Assembly: GCA_947643295.1 (NCBI GenBank)
Contig: CANRVM010000050.1
Span: 1-8,112, forward strand
Direction of reading: 5' to 3'
DNA: 8,112 bases
From: an uncultured Mycoplasmatota bacterium
GTDB taxonomy: Bacteria > Bacillota_I > Bacilli_A > RF39 > UBA660
A program made the translations under genes and the position numbers. The notes beneath the pieces were generated by a model, which was given only the letters and a program-made list of their open reading frames with translations, searched no databases and was not told the origin of the DNA. Below, in pieces: positions 1-7,224 of this stretch (position 1 is its first letter; each line of letters opens with the position of its first letter).

Positions 1-571
1 AGATACTGACAAACCATTCTTAATGAGTATTGAAGATGTATTCACTATTACAGGACGTGGTACAGTTGTTACAGGACGTGTAGAACGTGGACAATTAAAT
101 CTAAATGATGATGTAGAAATTGTTGGTATTAAGGATACTCAAAAGACAGTTGTTACTGGAATTGAAATGTTTAGAAAACAATTAGACTTTGCACAAGCTG
201 GAGATAATGCTGGAGTATTATTACGTGGTATTTCTCGTGAAGATGTAGAGCGTGGACAAGTTCTTGCTAAACCAGGATCTGTTACACCTCATCATAAATT
301 TAAAGCTGCAGTGTATGTACTAAGTAAAGAAGAAGGTGGACGTCATACACCATTCTTCAACAACTATCGTCCTCAATTCTATTTCAGAACTACAGACGTA
401 ACAGGAGTTATTACATTACCTGAAGGTGTTGAAATGGTTATGCCTGGCGATAACATCAATATGGACGTTGAATTAATTCATTCTATTGCTCTAGAAAATG
501 GTACAAAATTCTCTATTCGTGAAGGTGGACGTACTGTTGGAGCTGGTTCAGTTTCTGAAATCGTTGAATAA
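1..571 (+). CDS. tuf: Elongation factor Tu, C-terminal part (5' end outside window)
   Basis: EF-Tu is the GTPase that delivers aminoacyl-tRNA to the ribosomal A site in the cytoplasm. The reading frame is already open at base 2 (D-T-D-K-P-F-L-M), so the ATG at 23 is internal and the gene starts upstream. About 189 residues remain, which cover domains 2 and 3; the GTPase domain is missing. Family hallmarks are visible: [15 protein letters not shown] at the start of domain 2, GGRHTPFF and [15 protein letters not shown] in domain 3, [13 protein letters not shown], and the C-terminal [10 protein letters not shown]. Arg codons are mostly CGT (10 CGT against 2 AGA by my count), unlike the AGA-rich genes around it, which fits very high expression. 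The gene ends in TAA and is followed within 6 bases by an intrinsic terminator. Identity is not in doubt. Confidence 0.98.
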   Translation, partial: DTDKPFLMSIEDVFTITGRGTVVTGRVERGQLNLNDDVEIVGIKDTQKTVVTGIEMFRKQLDFAQAGDNAGVLLRGISREDVERGQVLAKPGSVTPHHKFKAAVYVLSKEEGGRHTPFFNNYRPQFYFRTTDVTGVITLPEGVEMVMPGDNINMDVELIHSIALENGTKFSIREGGRTVGAGSVSEIVE

Positions 572-576
572 TGAAT

Positions 577-609
577 AAAAAGAATCGATGTATATTGATT
601 CTTTTTTTT
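577..609 (+). terminator. Intrinsic terminator of tuf
   Basis: A perfect 10-bp inverted repeat (AAAAAGAATC at 577-586, GATTCTTTTT at 597-606) flanks a 10-base loop and runs into eight T residues at 602-609. It lies 6 bases after the tuf stop codon and is in the right orientation to end tuf transcription. Confidence 0.9.
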
Positions 610-639
610 ATATGTTTTAAACTATTTTTAAAAGAGAAA

Positions 640-674
640 AAAAGAATTATAATTTCTTTAATAATAATTCTTTT
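640..674 (-). terminator. Intrinsic terminator of the femX-like gene
   Basis: An 11-bp perfect inverted repeat (640-650 with 664-674, core AAAGAATTAT/ATAATTCTTT) has a 13-base loop. Read on the minus strand, the hairpin overlaps the stop codon at 673-675 and is followed by a U-rich run (the plus-strand A-rich stretch 631-639). It is separate from the tuf terminator, so each convergent gene has its own. Confidence 0.75.
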
Positions 675-1911
675 ATTTTTTGTTTAAATTTTTATATATA
701 TTATATTTGAAGTTATTTAAAATAATATCATACTCTCCAATATACTCAGTAACAGCACAATTGAATCCTAATTTCATTTCATTAAGTTTAGCATATTTGT
801 TTTTTTTATCAAAATTTCCAGTAATCGCATTTAAATTAAAGTACTTTAGTTTTTCTGCTTTATATGAACATAACATTCTCCATTTTAATAAATAATTAGA
901 ATTTAAGTTTACATACTTGGGATCATATCCTTCCGTAATCATAAAAGCAGCATTATCATAGATGATATTGATTCCACCACCAATTATTAAACCATTAGGG
1001 TTTTCTTTTAAAACATTCGTTGCAAATATCAAATTACTTTTATATATATTTAGTAATTTATCCGATATCACTTTTTGATTAAATAGTTCCTTTTTACTTT
1101 CTTTTTTTTGCGCCTGTTCTTGGAACTTTTTTGAAATTTTTTCGTTTTTATCAAACTCTTCTTCATATAACTTTTTGCTATTGATTACAAATTGTTCTGT
1201 ATTTAATTTTACATAAAATACATCAGCATTTTCTGCAAATTGATCACATATAGTTTTATAGTATTTAAAAGGTTTTTTCTCTTTCCTTTTTATAAAATCA
1301 TAAAGCTGAGTAATATCTTTTTCATCATCTCGATAAACTTCAATACCACATTTTATTGCTTTGTTGATTTTATTCCGACATCTTTTGTCAAAAGTTTTAT
1401 AAATTTCTCTGATATCTTTTTGAAGTAGGCTTATAGCTTCCCATCTAGGTTTTTCTGTCTCAAAATATAGATTTTGGCCCTTATAAGAAAATCCTGCTTC
1501 TTTTAGATTCTTCATAATGACATTTGCTTCGTTATTAACATTAATAATATTTCCTTTACTATCTCTAATGGTAATAGGAATTGCTGGATCTATTCTTAAT
1601 GAAAGAATTCCTTTTCTTCCTAAGTCGTTTTTTAGTGCTTCAACTAACTCTAAAGTATCTTTCTTCTCAGTAAAATCAAATAAAATTCCTCTAGGGGCAT
1701 AAGCGATTTTATTTTTCATAAATGCATTTTGTAATAATAGAAGAGAAGTACCTATTAATTTATCTTCTTCATTATAGATACCTATATAAGAAATTTCATA
1801 ATTAAAATTAGACATAATACTAGCATAGGTTGATGTTTGGTAGTAATTTCTATATTTATGTTTTTTAGCAAAAGCTTCAAACTGTTCTTTCTCAATTGTA
1901 TTAATTTTCAT
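673..1911 (-). CDS. FemX/MurM-like tRNA-dependent peptidoglycan bridge aminoacyltransferase
   Basis: FemABX proteins transfer amino acids from aminoacyl-tRNA to the stem-peptide Lys of lipid II on the inner face of the membrane, building peptidoglycan interpeptide bridges. The 412-residue length matches FemX, FemA and MurM (about 400-420). Visible features are the N-terminal QTSTYASIM near residue 25, APRGILFDF near 72-80, LRIDP near 105-109, and a charged Lys/Glu-rich helical stretch at about 245-290 that matches the tRNA-binding coiled-coil insert. The C-terminal GNAT-like lobe has SNYLLKWRML (338-347), FNLNAITGNF (358-367), KLGFN (380-384) and EYIGEYD (389-395). The ATG at 1909-1911 follows AGGAGG by 7 bases. 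The gene is monocistronic, with its own promoter and terminator, and is divergent from murD, another wall gene. The amino acid added (Gly, Ala or Ser) cannot be read from the sequence, so I give no symbol. Confidence 0.9.
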   Translation of the reverse strand: MKINTIEKEQFEAFAKKHKYRNYYQTSTYASIMSNFNYEISYIGIYNEEDKLIGTSLLLLQNAFMKNKIAYAPRGILFDFTEKKDTLELVEALKNDLGRKGILSLRIDPAIPITIRDSKGNIINVNNEANVIMKNLKEAGFSYKGQNLYFETEKPRWEAISLLQKDIREIYKTFDKRCRNKINKAIKCGIEVYRDDEKDITQLYDFIKRKEKKPFKYYKTICDQFAENADVFYVKLNTEQFVINSKKLYEEEFDKNEKISKKFQEQAQKKESKKELFNQKVISDKLLNIYKSNLIFATNVLKENPNGLIIGGGINIIYDNAAFMITEGYDPKYVNLNSNYLLKWRMLCSYKAEKLKYFNLNAITGNFDKKNKYAKLNEMKLGFNCAVTEYIGEYDIILNNFKYNIYKNLNKK

Positions 1912-1938
1912 TACAAAACCTCCTATATATTTGTTTTT

Positions 1939-1967
1939 ATTATAACACTTATCATTATTTGTTTCAA
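1939..1967 (-). promoter_or_regulatory. Sigma-A-type promoter of the femX-like gene
   Basis: On the minus strand, TTGAAA (plus 1962-1967) lies exactly 17 bp from a perfect TATAAT (plus 1939-1944), with a TG one base upstream of the -10 (extended -10, TGTTATAAT). Transcription would begin near 1932, giving a leader of about 20 bases that contains AGGAGG (plus 1919-1924). It is one of the best promoter matches in the window. Confidence 0.82.
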
Positions 1968-1972
1968 TAAAG

Positions 1973-2001
1973 ATGATAAAAGAAATTATTTATAGTATAA
2001 T
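1973..2001 (+). promoter_or_regulatory. Promoter reading into murD, divergent from the femX-like promoter
   Basis: A perfect TATAAT (1996-2001) is preceded at 17 bp by ATGATA (1973-1978), 4 of 6 matches to TTGACA. The predicted start point near 2008 falls on the Shine-Dalgarno AGGTGA (2008-2013), so the leader before the ATG at 2019 would be only about 11 bases. Its -35 element lies 5 bp from that of the opposing promoter. Confidence 0.65.
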
Positions 2002-2018
2002 AATTATAGGTGATAAAG

Positions 2019-3370
2019 ATGTTTAAAAATAAGAAAATTTTAGTATTGGGGATGGCCCGTAGTGGTTATCAAGTAGCAAAGTTTTTAGCAAAACGAGAAA
2101 ATGAAGTAATATTAAACGATGGAAAAGAAGAAAAATTCCATGATAGCGAACAAATTCAAGAACTAAAGGACTTAGGGGTAAAATTAATTTTTGGTATCCA
2201 TCCAGAGGGATTATTAGATAATAGCTTTGATTATTTAATTAAAAATCCTGGAGTACCTATTGACCATCCTTATGTAGTAGAAGCAAAAAATAGAGAAATA
2301 GAAGTAATAAATGAAGTTGAAATGGCATTTCAATTACTACCAGAGGATATTACTCTAATTGGTATTACAGGAACAAATGGGAAGACAACAACAACAACTT
2401 TGAAATATTACATGAGGCATTAAAGGAGAAAGTACATTTAGCAGGTAATATTGGATATCCTTTGTGTAGTATATTGAATGATTTAAAGAAGAGTGATATT
2501 ATCGTTATGGAAGTATCATGTCAGCAAGGAGAAAACTTAAAAACATTTAGACCGAATATTTCTTTATTCACTAATATAAGTGAAGCTCATATCGATTTTA
2601 TGAAAACATTTAATCATTATAAAGAAGTAAAATCTAGAATGTTTCATAATCAAAATAAAGAAGATATTGCTGTAATTAACATTGAAAATAAGGAAGTGAT
2701 GGATCTTCTTTCTAATATAAAGTCGAAAGCAAGATACTTTTCAAGCCTAAATGAGATAAATGGATGTTATCTAAAAGATGAGTGGATTTATTACTATGAT
2801 GAAAAGGTAATGAAGATATCTCATATTAAAATTCCAGGAAGACATAATTTGGAAAATATATTAGGTGCTATTATGATTGCCAAAGAATTAAAGATTGATA
2901 ATGAAATGATTGATAGAGTGATTAGTGAATTTAGGGGAGTAGAACATCGTTTAGAATATGTGGATACGGTAGATAGTGTTATGTATTATAATGATACTGA
3001 AGCAACTAATATTAAATGTACTCAAATTGCGTTATCCTCTTTTGACAAAGATATTACTCTTATTTTAGGGGGATTGGAAAGAGGACAGAAATTTGAAGAT
3101 TTAGATCCTTATATGGAGCATGTCAAAAATATTATTGGTATAGGACAATGTCGCAACAGGGTGCAAGAGTTTGGCAACAATAGAAATATTCCAACATATT
3201 GTTATGAAAGATTAGAAGATGGATTCAAGAAGTGTGTTGAAATTACCAAAAAAGGTGGTATAGTATTATTGAGCCCTGCTTCTGCATCTTGGGATCAGTA
3301 TAAGGAATGCGAAATTCGTGGGGCAGAATTTAAAGACTACGTTAGAAATATTAAAAAAGAAGAGAATTAG
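2019..3370 (+). pseudogene. murD: UDP-N-acetylmuramoyl-L-alanine--D-glutamate ligase (MurD), frameshifted
   Basis: MurD is the ATP-dependent cytoplasmic ligase that adds D-Glu to UDP-MurNAc-L-Ala. The 5' part (2019-2423) has the N-terminal Rossmann motif VLGMARSG, KNPGVP, and the P-loop GITGTNGKTTTTT (Lys122), then runs into a TAA at 2421-2423. The rest continues in another frame from about 2399 (FEILHEALKEKVHLAGNIGYP) to 3370, with NISEAHIDF (catalytic-type His), KEVKSRMF (the Lys that is carbamylated in the family), GRHNLENILGA, HRLE and the C-terminal LLSPASASWDQ with RGAEF. Known MurDs have three residues between the Thr run and the E of the next helix, so the lesion looks like about 7 lost bases. 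The combined length (about 451 residues) is normal. ATG 2019 is preferred over GTG 2010 because AGGTGA lies 5 bases before it and the GTG falls inside that site. MurD is normally essential, so this is either a sequence error, a strain mutation or a decaying extra copy. Two motifs are also atypical (see findings). Confidence 0.85.
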
Positions 3371-3485
3371 GTTGAGATAAGTAATAAAGAGCATTAGAAA
3401 TTCATCTTCTAAGGTAGTTCCTTTAAAGGATTATGAAACAATTGATACTAAAAAAATACGTTTGTAAAAAAAAGGAGAGATTAAA

Positions 3486-4736
3486 TTGAAGATAAAAAAT
3501 GTAATAGGTAGAGAAATATTAGATTCTAGAGGAAATCCAACGGTAGAGGTAGATGTTATACTAGAGAATGGCGTTATGGGACGTGCTGCCGTACCGAGTG
3601 GGGCATCAACTGGGGAAAGAGAAGCACTTGAAATGAGAGATGGTGGTTCTAGATATAATGGTAAAGGTGTTTTAAATGCTGTTAAAAATGTAAATACAGT
3701 ATTAAAAGAAGCCATTGTTGGAATGGATGCAGAAGACCAAAAATCACTAGATTATAAGATGATAGAACTAGATGGGACAGATACGAAATCCAATTTAGGA
3801 GCTAATGCTATCTTAGGTATTAGTATGGCAGCATTAAAGGCAAGTGCAAATGCCGAAGGAAAGCCACTTTATCAATATGTAAATGAAAAATTTTGTAATG
3901 GTAAAATGTCAGAGCCTTATCCTATGATGAACATTATCAATGGAGGGGCACACGCCGATAATAAAGTAGATTTTCAAGAATTCATGATTATTCCTCAAAG
4001 AGATACGATTTCAGAAAGAGTTCGTGTTGGAGCAGAGGTTTTCCATAGCCTTAAAAAAGTTTTAAATGAAAAAGATCTTGTCACAGGAGTAGGAGATGAA
4101 GGTGGCTTTGCTCCAGATCTTCAAAGTAATGAAGAAGGATTTGAATTTATTGTAGAAGCAATTAAACGTGCAGGATATGAGCCAGGAAAAGATGTTTGTT
4201 TAGCTATTGATGTTGCAGCTTCTGAATTCTATGATAATGATTTAGGAAAATATAAATTCCATTGGTCAACTGGAGAGGAATTTACAACAGATGAACTTAT
4301 TGACTTTTATGAGAAATTAGTTAATACTTATCCAATTATATCCATTGAAGATCCAGTAGATGAAAATGATTGGGGAGGATTCCAAAAGGTTACAGAAAGA
4401 ATTGGTGATAAGGTACAATTAGTAGGAGATGATTTATTTGTTACAAATAAAAAATGTCTTCAAATGGGAATTGATTATCATGCTGGAAATGCTATTCTTT
4501 TAAAGGTAAATCAAATTGGTACAATTACAGAAACGCTAGAAACAATTGAACTTGCAAGAGAAAATGGTTATAAAACAGTGATTTCTCATAGAAGTGGTGA
4601 AACAGAGGATACCACGATTGCTGATTTAGCAGTGGGTCTAGATTTAGGACAAATTAAAACAGGATCCATGTCTAGAACCGATCGGATTTGTAAATATAAT
4701 CAATTAATGAGAATCGAAGAGGAATTAAACAAGTAG
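3486..4736 (+). CDS. eno: Enolase (phosphopyruvate hydratase)
   Basis: Enolase converts 2-phosphoglycerate to phosphoenolpyruvate in glycolysis, using Mg2+, in the cytoplasm. The 416 residues form a complete protein, slightly shorter than the usual 425-435. All expected active-site elements are present: mobile loop SGAST (Ser41), GGAHAD (His156), GDEGG (Glu205, proton donor region), the Mg2+ ligands Asp242 (AIDVA), Glu288 (SIEDP) and Asp315 (VGDDL), base Lys340 (LLKVNQIG), His368-Arg369-Ser370 and Lys391 (GQIKTG). The start is TTG at 3486, set by AAAGGAG at 3471-3477 eight bases upstream; no ATG in this frame gives a full N-terminal domain. It lies 115 bp after murD and 77 bp before secG. No terminator follows it, so it may read through into secG. 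Confidence 0.97.
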   Translation: MKIKNVIGREILDSRGNPTVEVDVILENGVMGRAAVPSGASTGEREALEMRDGGSRYNGKGVLNAVKNVNTVLKEAIVGMDAEDQKSLDYKMIELDGTDTKSNLGANAILGISMAALKASANAEGKPLYQYVNEKFCNGKMSEPYPMMNIINGGAHADNKVDFQEFMIIPQRDTISERVRVGAEVFHSLKKVLNEKDLVTGVGDEGGFAPDLQSNEEGFEFIVEAIKRAGYEPGKDVCLAIDVAASEFYDNDLGKYKFHWSTGEEFTTDELIDFYEKLVNTYPIISIEDPVDENDWGGFQKVTERIGDKVQLVGDDLFVTNKKCLQMGIDYHAGNAILLKVNQIGTITETLETIELARENGYKTVISHRSGETEDTTIADLAVGLDLGQIKTGSMSRTDRICKYNQLMRIEEELNK

Positions 4737-4754
4737 TTCTTGTTAATGAATTAG

Positions 4755-4783
4755 TTGAAATATAAGACAATTTATGGTAGACT
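4755..4783 (+). promoter_or_regulatory. Candidate extended -10 promoter of secG
   Basis: TTGAAA (4755-4760, 5 of 6 matches) is 17 bp from TAGACT (4778-4783, 4 of 6), and TG at 4775-4776 gives an extended -10. A start near 4790 would place the secG ribosome-binding site AGGAGG (4801-4806) in a leader of about 24 bases. It would let secG be expressed independently of eno. Confidence 0.5.
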
Positions 4784-4813
4784 ATTACTAGTTATTTGGA
4801 AGGAGGCATTACG

Positions 4814-5032
4814 ATGGAGACAGCTTTATTAATTATATCGATTCTACTAATTATCATAGTACTTTTACAAAGTGGAAAAGCCGAAAGTGCCGCTCAAATA
4901 TTTAGTGGTGGTAGTTCTGATTTATTTACGAAAAGAAAAGAAAGAGGTTCTGAACTGTTTATCAGTAGACTTACTTTATGTTTAGGACTTGCCTTTTTTA
5001 TTATTTCGTTAGTAGCGTCATTTATTGAGTAA
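4814..5032 (+). CDS. secG: Protein translocase subunit SecG
   Basis: SecG is the small, non-essential membrane subunit of the SecYEG channel and assists SecA-driven export. The ATG at 4814 is chosen because AGGAGG (4801-4806) lies 7 bases upstream; the in-frame TTG at 4796 precedes that site and is unlikely. The 72-residue product is of normal size. It has a hydrophobic helix at about residues 3-19 (ALLIISILLIIIVLL), then the conserved cytoplasmic LLQSGKAESAAQIFSGGSSDLF, and a second helix at about 53-69 (LTLCLGLAFFIISLVAS). The family signature LLQ-x-GK and the GGS motif support the call. It lies between eno and rnr; in staphylococci a carboxylesterase gene sits between secG and rnr, which is absent here. 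A terminator overlaps its stop codon. Confidence 0.9.
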   Translation: METALLIISILLIIIVLLQSGKAESAAQIFSGGSSDLFTKRKERGSELFISRLTLCLGLAFFIISLVASFIE

Positions 5033-5060
5033 AAAGACTAGGAATTTAGTCTTTTTTTTT
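5031..5060 (+). terminator. Intrinsic terminator overlapping the secG stop codon
   Basis: A perfect 10-bp stem (AAAAAGACTA at 5031-5040, TAGTCTTTTT at 5047-5056) has a 6-base loop and ends in nine T residues (5052-5060). The 5' arm begins inside the TAA stop codon, so secG and its terminator share bases. It would separate secG from rnr. Confidence 0.88.
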
Positions 5061-5061
5061 A

Positions 5062-5067
5062 TATAAT
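5062..5067 (+). promoter_or_regulatory. Candidate -10 element for rnr
   Basis: A perfect TATAAT starts two bases after the secG terminator T-run. The bases 17 bp upstream (TAGGAA, 5039-5044) match TTGACA at only 3 of 6 positions and lie in the hairpin. A start near 5074 would give rnr a leader of about 23 bases with the site AAGGTGG (5086-5092). The position fits, but the weak -35 and the AT-rich context keep this tentative. Confidence 0.4.
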
Positions 5068-5096
5068 ATAAGAGAAAGATAAATGAAGGTGGAAAA

Positions 5097-7199
5097 ATGA
5101 AAGAAAAAATTAAAAATGTATTAAAAGATAGCGATAAAGCTTTGTCTATTTATGAATTACAAGACAAACTTGATATAAAAGAAGTGGATAAAATAAAGGA
5201 GTTAGGTGAAGTCTTAAGAGAATTGGAAGAAGATATAACTATTTATCATTCAAATAAACATAAATATATGTTGCTTGAAAATAGCCATTTAAGAAAAGGA
5301 ATTATGCGTACAAATAAAAAAGGTTTTGGTTTTGTAGAAGTAGATGGCCTACAAAAGGATATCTATATTAGTGCAGATAATATAAATGGTGCGATAAATG
5401 AGGATATTGTTTTAGTGGAAATCACTAGCAAAATGAGTTTAGAAAGGTTAGAAGGAAGAATTCTTAAAATTATAAAAAGACAAGTTACGAAATATATAGG
5501 AGAAATCAATTTTAAAAAGAATAAGGGCTATGTTACTTTAGATGATAAGAAAGTTCAAATAGTAGTAGAAGTGGATAAAGATTACTCTATGAATTCGGTG
5601 GATGGTCATAAAGTAGTAGTAGAACTTGGAAATAGAGTTACCAATCATAGATATAAAGGAAAAGTGATTGAAGTAATCGGTCATAAGAATGATCCAGGTG
5701 TCGATATTTTATCAATTATACATAAATATAATATCAATGTAGAATTCCCAGACGATGTAAAAGAACAATTAAAAGATATTCCTATGGAAGTATCAGAGGA
5801 AGACATAAATGATAGAAGAGATTTAAGAGATGAAGTAATCTTTACTATTGATGGAGATGATACAAAAGATATCGATGATGCCATTTCAATTAAAAGACTA
5901 ATTAATGGTCATTATGAATTAGGAGTACATATCGCGGACGTTTCTTATTATGTAAAAGAGAGCAGCCCACTAGATAATGAAGCAATGGAGCGAGGAACAA
6001 GTGTTTATTTAGTAGATAGAGTAATTCCTATGTTACCGCATGAACTATCAAATGGGATTTGTTCTTTAAATCCCAATGTAGATAGACTTGCTATTTCTTG
6101 TGTTATGGAATTTGACTGTAATGGTAAACAAATTGATTATCAAATATTCAAAAGTGTTATTAAGTCTAGAATACAAATGACCTATAAAAACGTAAATAGT
6201 ATTCTAGAAGATAATACCATTCCAAATGGTTATGAAGAATATGCAAATGATTTACGTTCAATGAAAGAGTTGGCAGATATTTTAAGAAACGAAAAAGTAA
6301 GAAGAGGATATATTGATTTTGATGTAGATGAAGCTAAAATATTGGTAGATGAGGAATGTCATCCAACTGAAATTATAGTAAGACCTAGAGGTGTTGGGGA
6401 AATGTTAATAGAGGATTTTATGATTGCTGCTAATGAGTGTGTTGCAACTCATATTTACTTTATGAACTTACCATTTATTTATCGTATTCATGAAATGCCA
6501 AAAGAAGAAAAAATTAGAAGCTATTTATCCTTCATTGGTACTTTAGGGTATCATATACCAGGGGATATTAAAGATTTTAAACCAAAATCAATGCAAAAGT
6601 TAATTGAATATTTATCAGATAAAGAAGAATTTAAAATACTATCTACATTACTTTTAAGAAGTATGCAAAAAGCTATTTATAAATCAGAAAATTTAGGTCA
6701 TTATGGACTTGCTAGTCAGTGTTATACTCATTTTACCTCTCCTATTAGAAGATATCCTGATACTACTGTCCATCGTTTATTACATACATATCTATTTGAA
6801 AAAAATATGTCAACGAATACTTTAAAACATTGGGAAGAAAAGTTAGTATATGTTGCAGAGCATTCATCTTCTAGAGAAAAGGCTTCAGTTGATTGTGAAA
6901 GAGAAGTAGAAGATATGAAGATGGCCGAGTATATGGAATCCCATATCGGAGAAGAATATGAGGGAATGATTTCATCTGTTACCAATTTTGGAATGTTTAT
7001 AGAGTTAGATAATTTAATAGAGGGCCTAGTTCCTATTAAAGATATGAATGATTTCTTTCACTATAATGAAGAGAGTATGACGTTAACAGGAGAAAAATCT
7101 CATATTAAGTACCGAATTGGTGAGAGAGTGATTGTGAAAGTAGTACGAGCAAGTAAAGAGGAAAAAACAATTGATTTTGAAGTGGTAAAGAAAGTATAA
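5097..7199 (+). CDS. rnr: Ribonuclease R, 3'-5' exoribonuclease
   Basis: RNase R is a processive hydrolytic exoribonuclease of the RNB (RNase II) family that degrades structured RNA, aids rRNA quality control and, in E. coli, clears mRNAs released by trans-translation. The 700 residues show the full order: a winged-helix-like N-terminus (about 1-60), a first cold-shock domain opening with RKGIMRTNKKGFGFVEVDG (66-84), a second at about 130-195, the RNB catalytic domain at about 240-560, and S1 at about 616-697 (EGMISSVTNFGMFIEL). The acidic cluster IDGDDTKDIDD carries the metal-binding Asp252, Asp258, Asp260 and Asp261; YTHFTSPIRRYPD (543-555) is the RNA-binding signature. The ATG at 5097 follows AAGGTGG by four bases. 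The protein stops just after S1, without the Lys-rich tail of E. coli RNase R (813 residues) or B. subtilis RNase R (779). smpB follows 25 bases later, so the two are probably co-transcribed. Confidence 0.97.
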   Translation: MKEKIKNVLKDSDKALSIYELQDKLDIKEVDKIKELGEVLRELEEDITIYHSNKHKYMLLENSHLRKGIMRTNKKGFGFVEVDGLQKDIYISADNINGAINEDIVLVEITSKMSLERLEGRILKIIKRQVTKYIGEINFKKNKGYVTLDDKKVQIVVEVDKDYSMNSVDGHKVVVELGNRVTNHRYKGKVIEVIGHKNDPGVDILSIIHKYNINVEFPDDVKEQLKDIPMEVSEEDINDRRDLRDEVIFTIDGDDTKDIDDAISIKRLINGHYELGVHIADVSYYVKESSPLDNEAMERGTSVYLVDRVIPMLPHELSNGICSLNPNVDRLAISCVMEFDCNGKQIDYQIFKSVIKSRIQMTYKNVNSILEDNTIPNGYEEYANDLRSMKELADILRNEKVRRGYIDFDVDEAKILVDEECHPTEIIVRPRGVGEMLIEDFMIAANECVATHIYFMNLPFIYRIHEMPKEEKIRSYLSFIGTLGYHIPGDIKDFKPKSMQKLIEYLSDKEEFKILSTLLLRSMQKAIYKSENLGHYGLASQCYTHFTSPIRRYPDTTVHRLLHTYLFEKNMSTNTLKHWEEKLVYVAEHSSSREKASVDCEREVEDMKMAEYMESHIGEEYEGMISSVTNFGMFIELDNLIEGLVPIKDMNDFFHYNEESMTLTGEKSHIKYRIGERVIVKVVRASKEEKTIDFEVVKKV

Positions 7200-7224
7200 T
7201 AATACAAAAACAGGGAGGGATACC

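Noticed and set aside
680..1702. Plus-strand open frames at 680-895, 1240-1428 and 1517-1702
   Set aside because: They lie opposite the well-supported FemABX gene, have low-complexity Phe/Ile/Ser-rich products and no ribosome-binding sites; they are shadows.
2385..2423. Programmed -1 ribosomal frameshifting as explanation for split murD
   Set aside because: The overlap has no X-XXY-YYZ slippery heptamer and no obvious downstream stimulator, and a -1 slip would still leave the protein two residues short at a conserved spacing.
3372..3400. Possible eno promoter, TTGAGA then TAGAAA with a 17-bp spacer
   Set aside because: The -10 matches at only 4 of 6 positions with no TG extension; such matches are common in AT-rich DNA. 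Transcription from the murD promoter remains possible.
3431..3715. Minus-strand open frame over the start of eno
   Set aside because: It is antisense to the conserved enolase N-terminus, with no recognisable motifs or ribosome-binding site.
4796..4813. TTG at 4796 as the secG start
   Set aside because: It lies upstream of the AGGAGG site, which is correctly spaced for the ATG at 4814, and it would add residues not expected in SecG.
5681..6985. Minus-strand open frames at 5681-5884 and 6728-6985
   Set aside because: Both lie opposite conserved RNase R catalytic sequence and are Ser-rich shadows of it.
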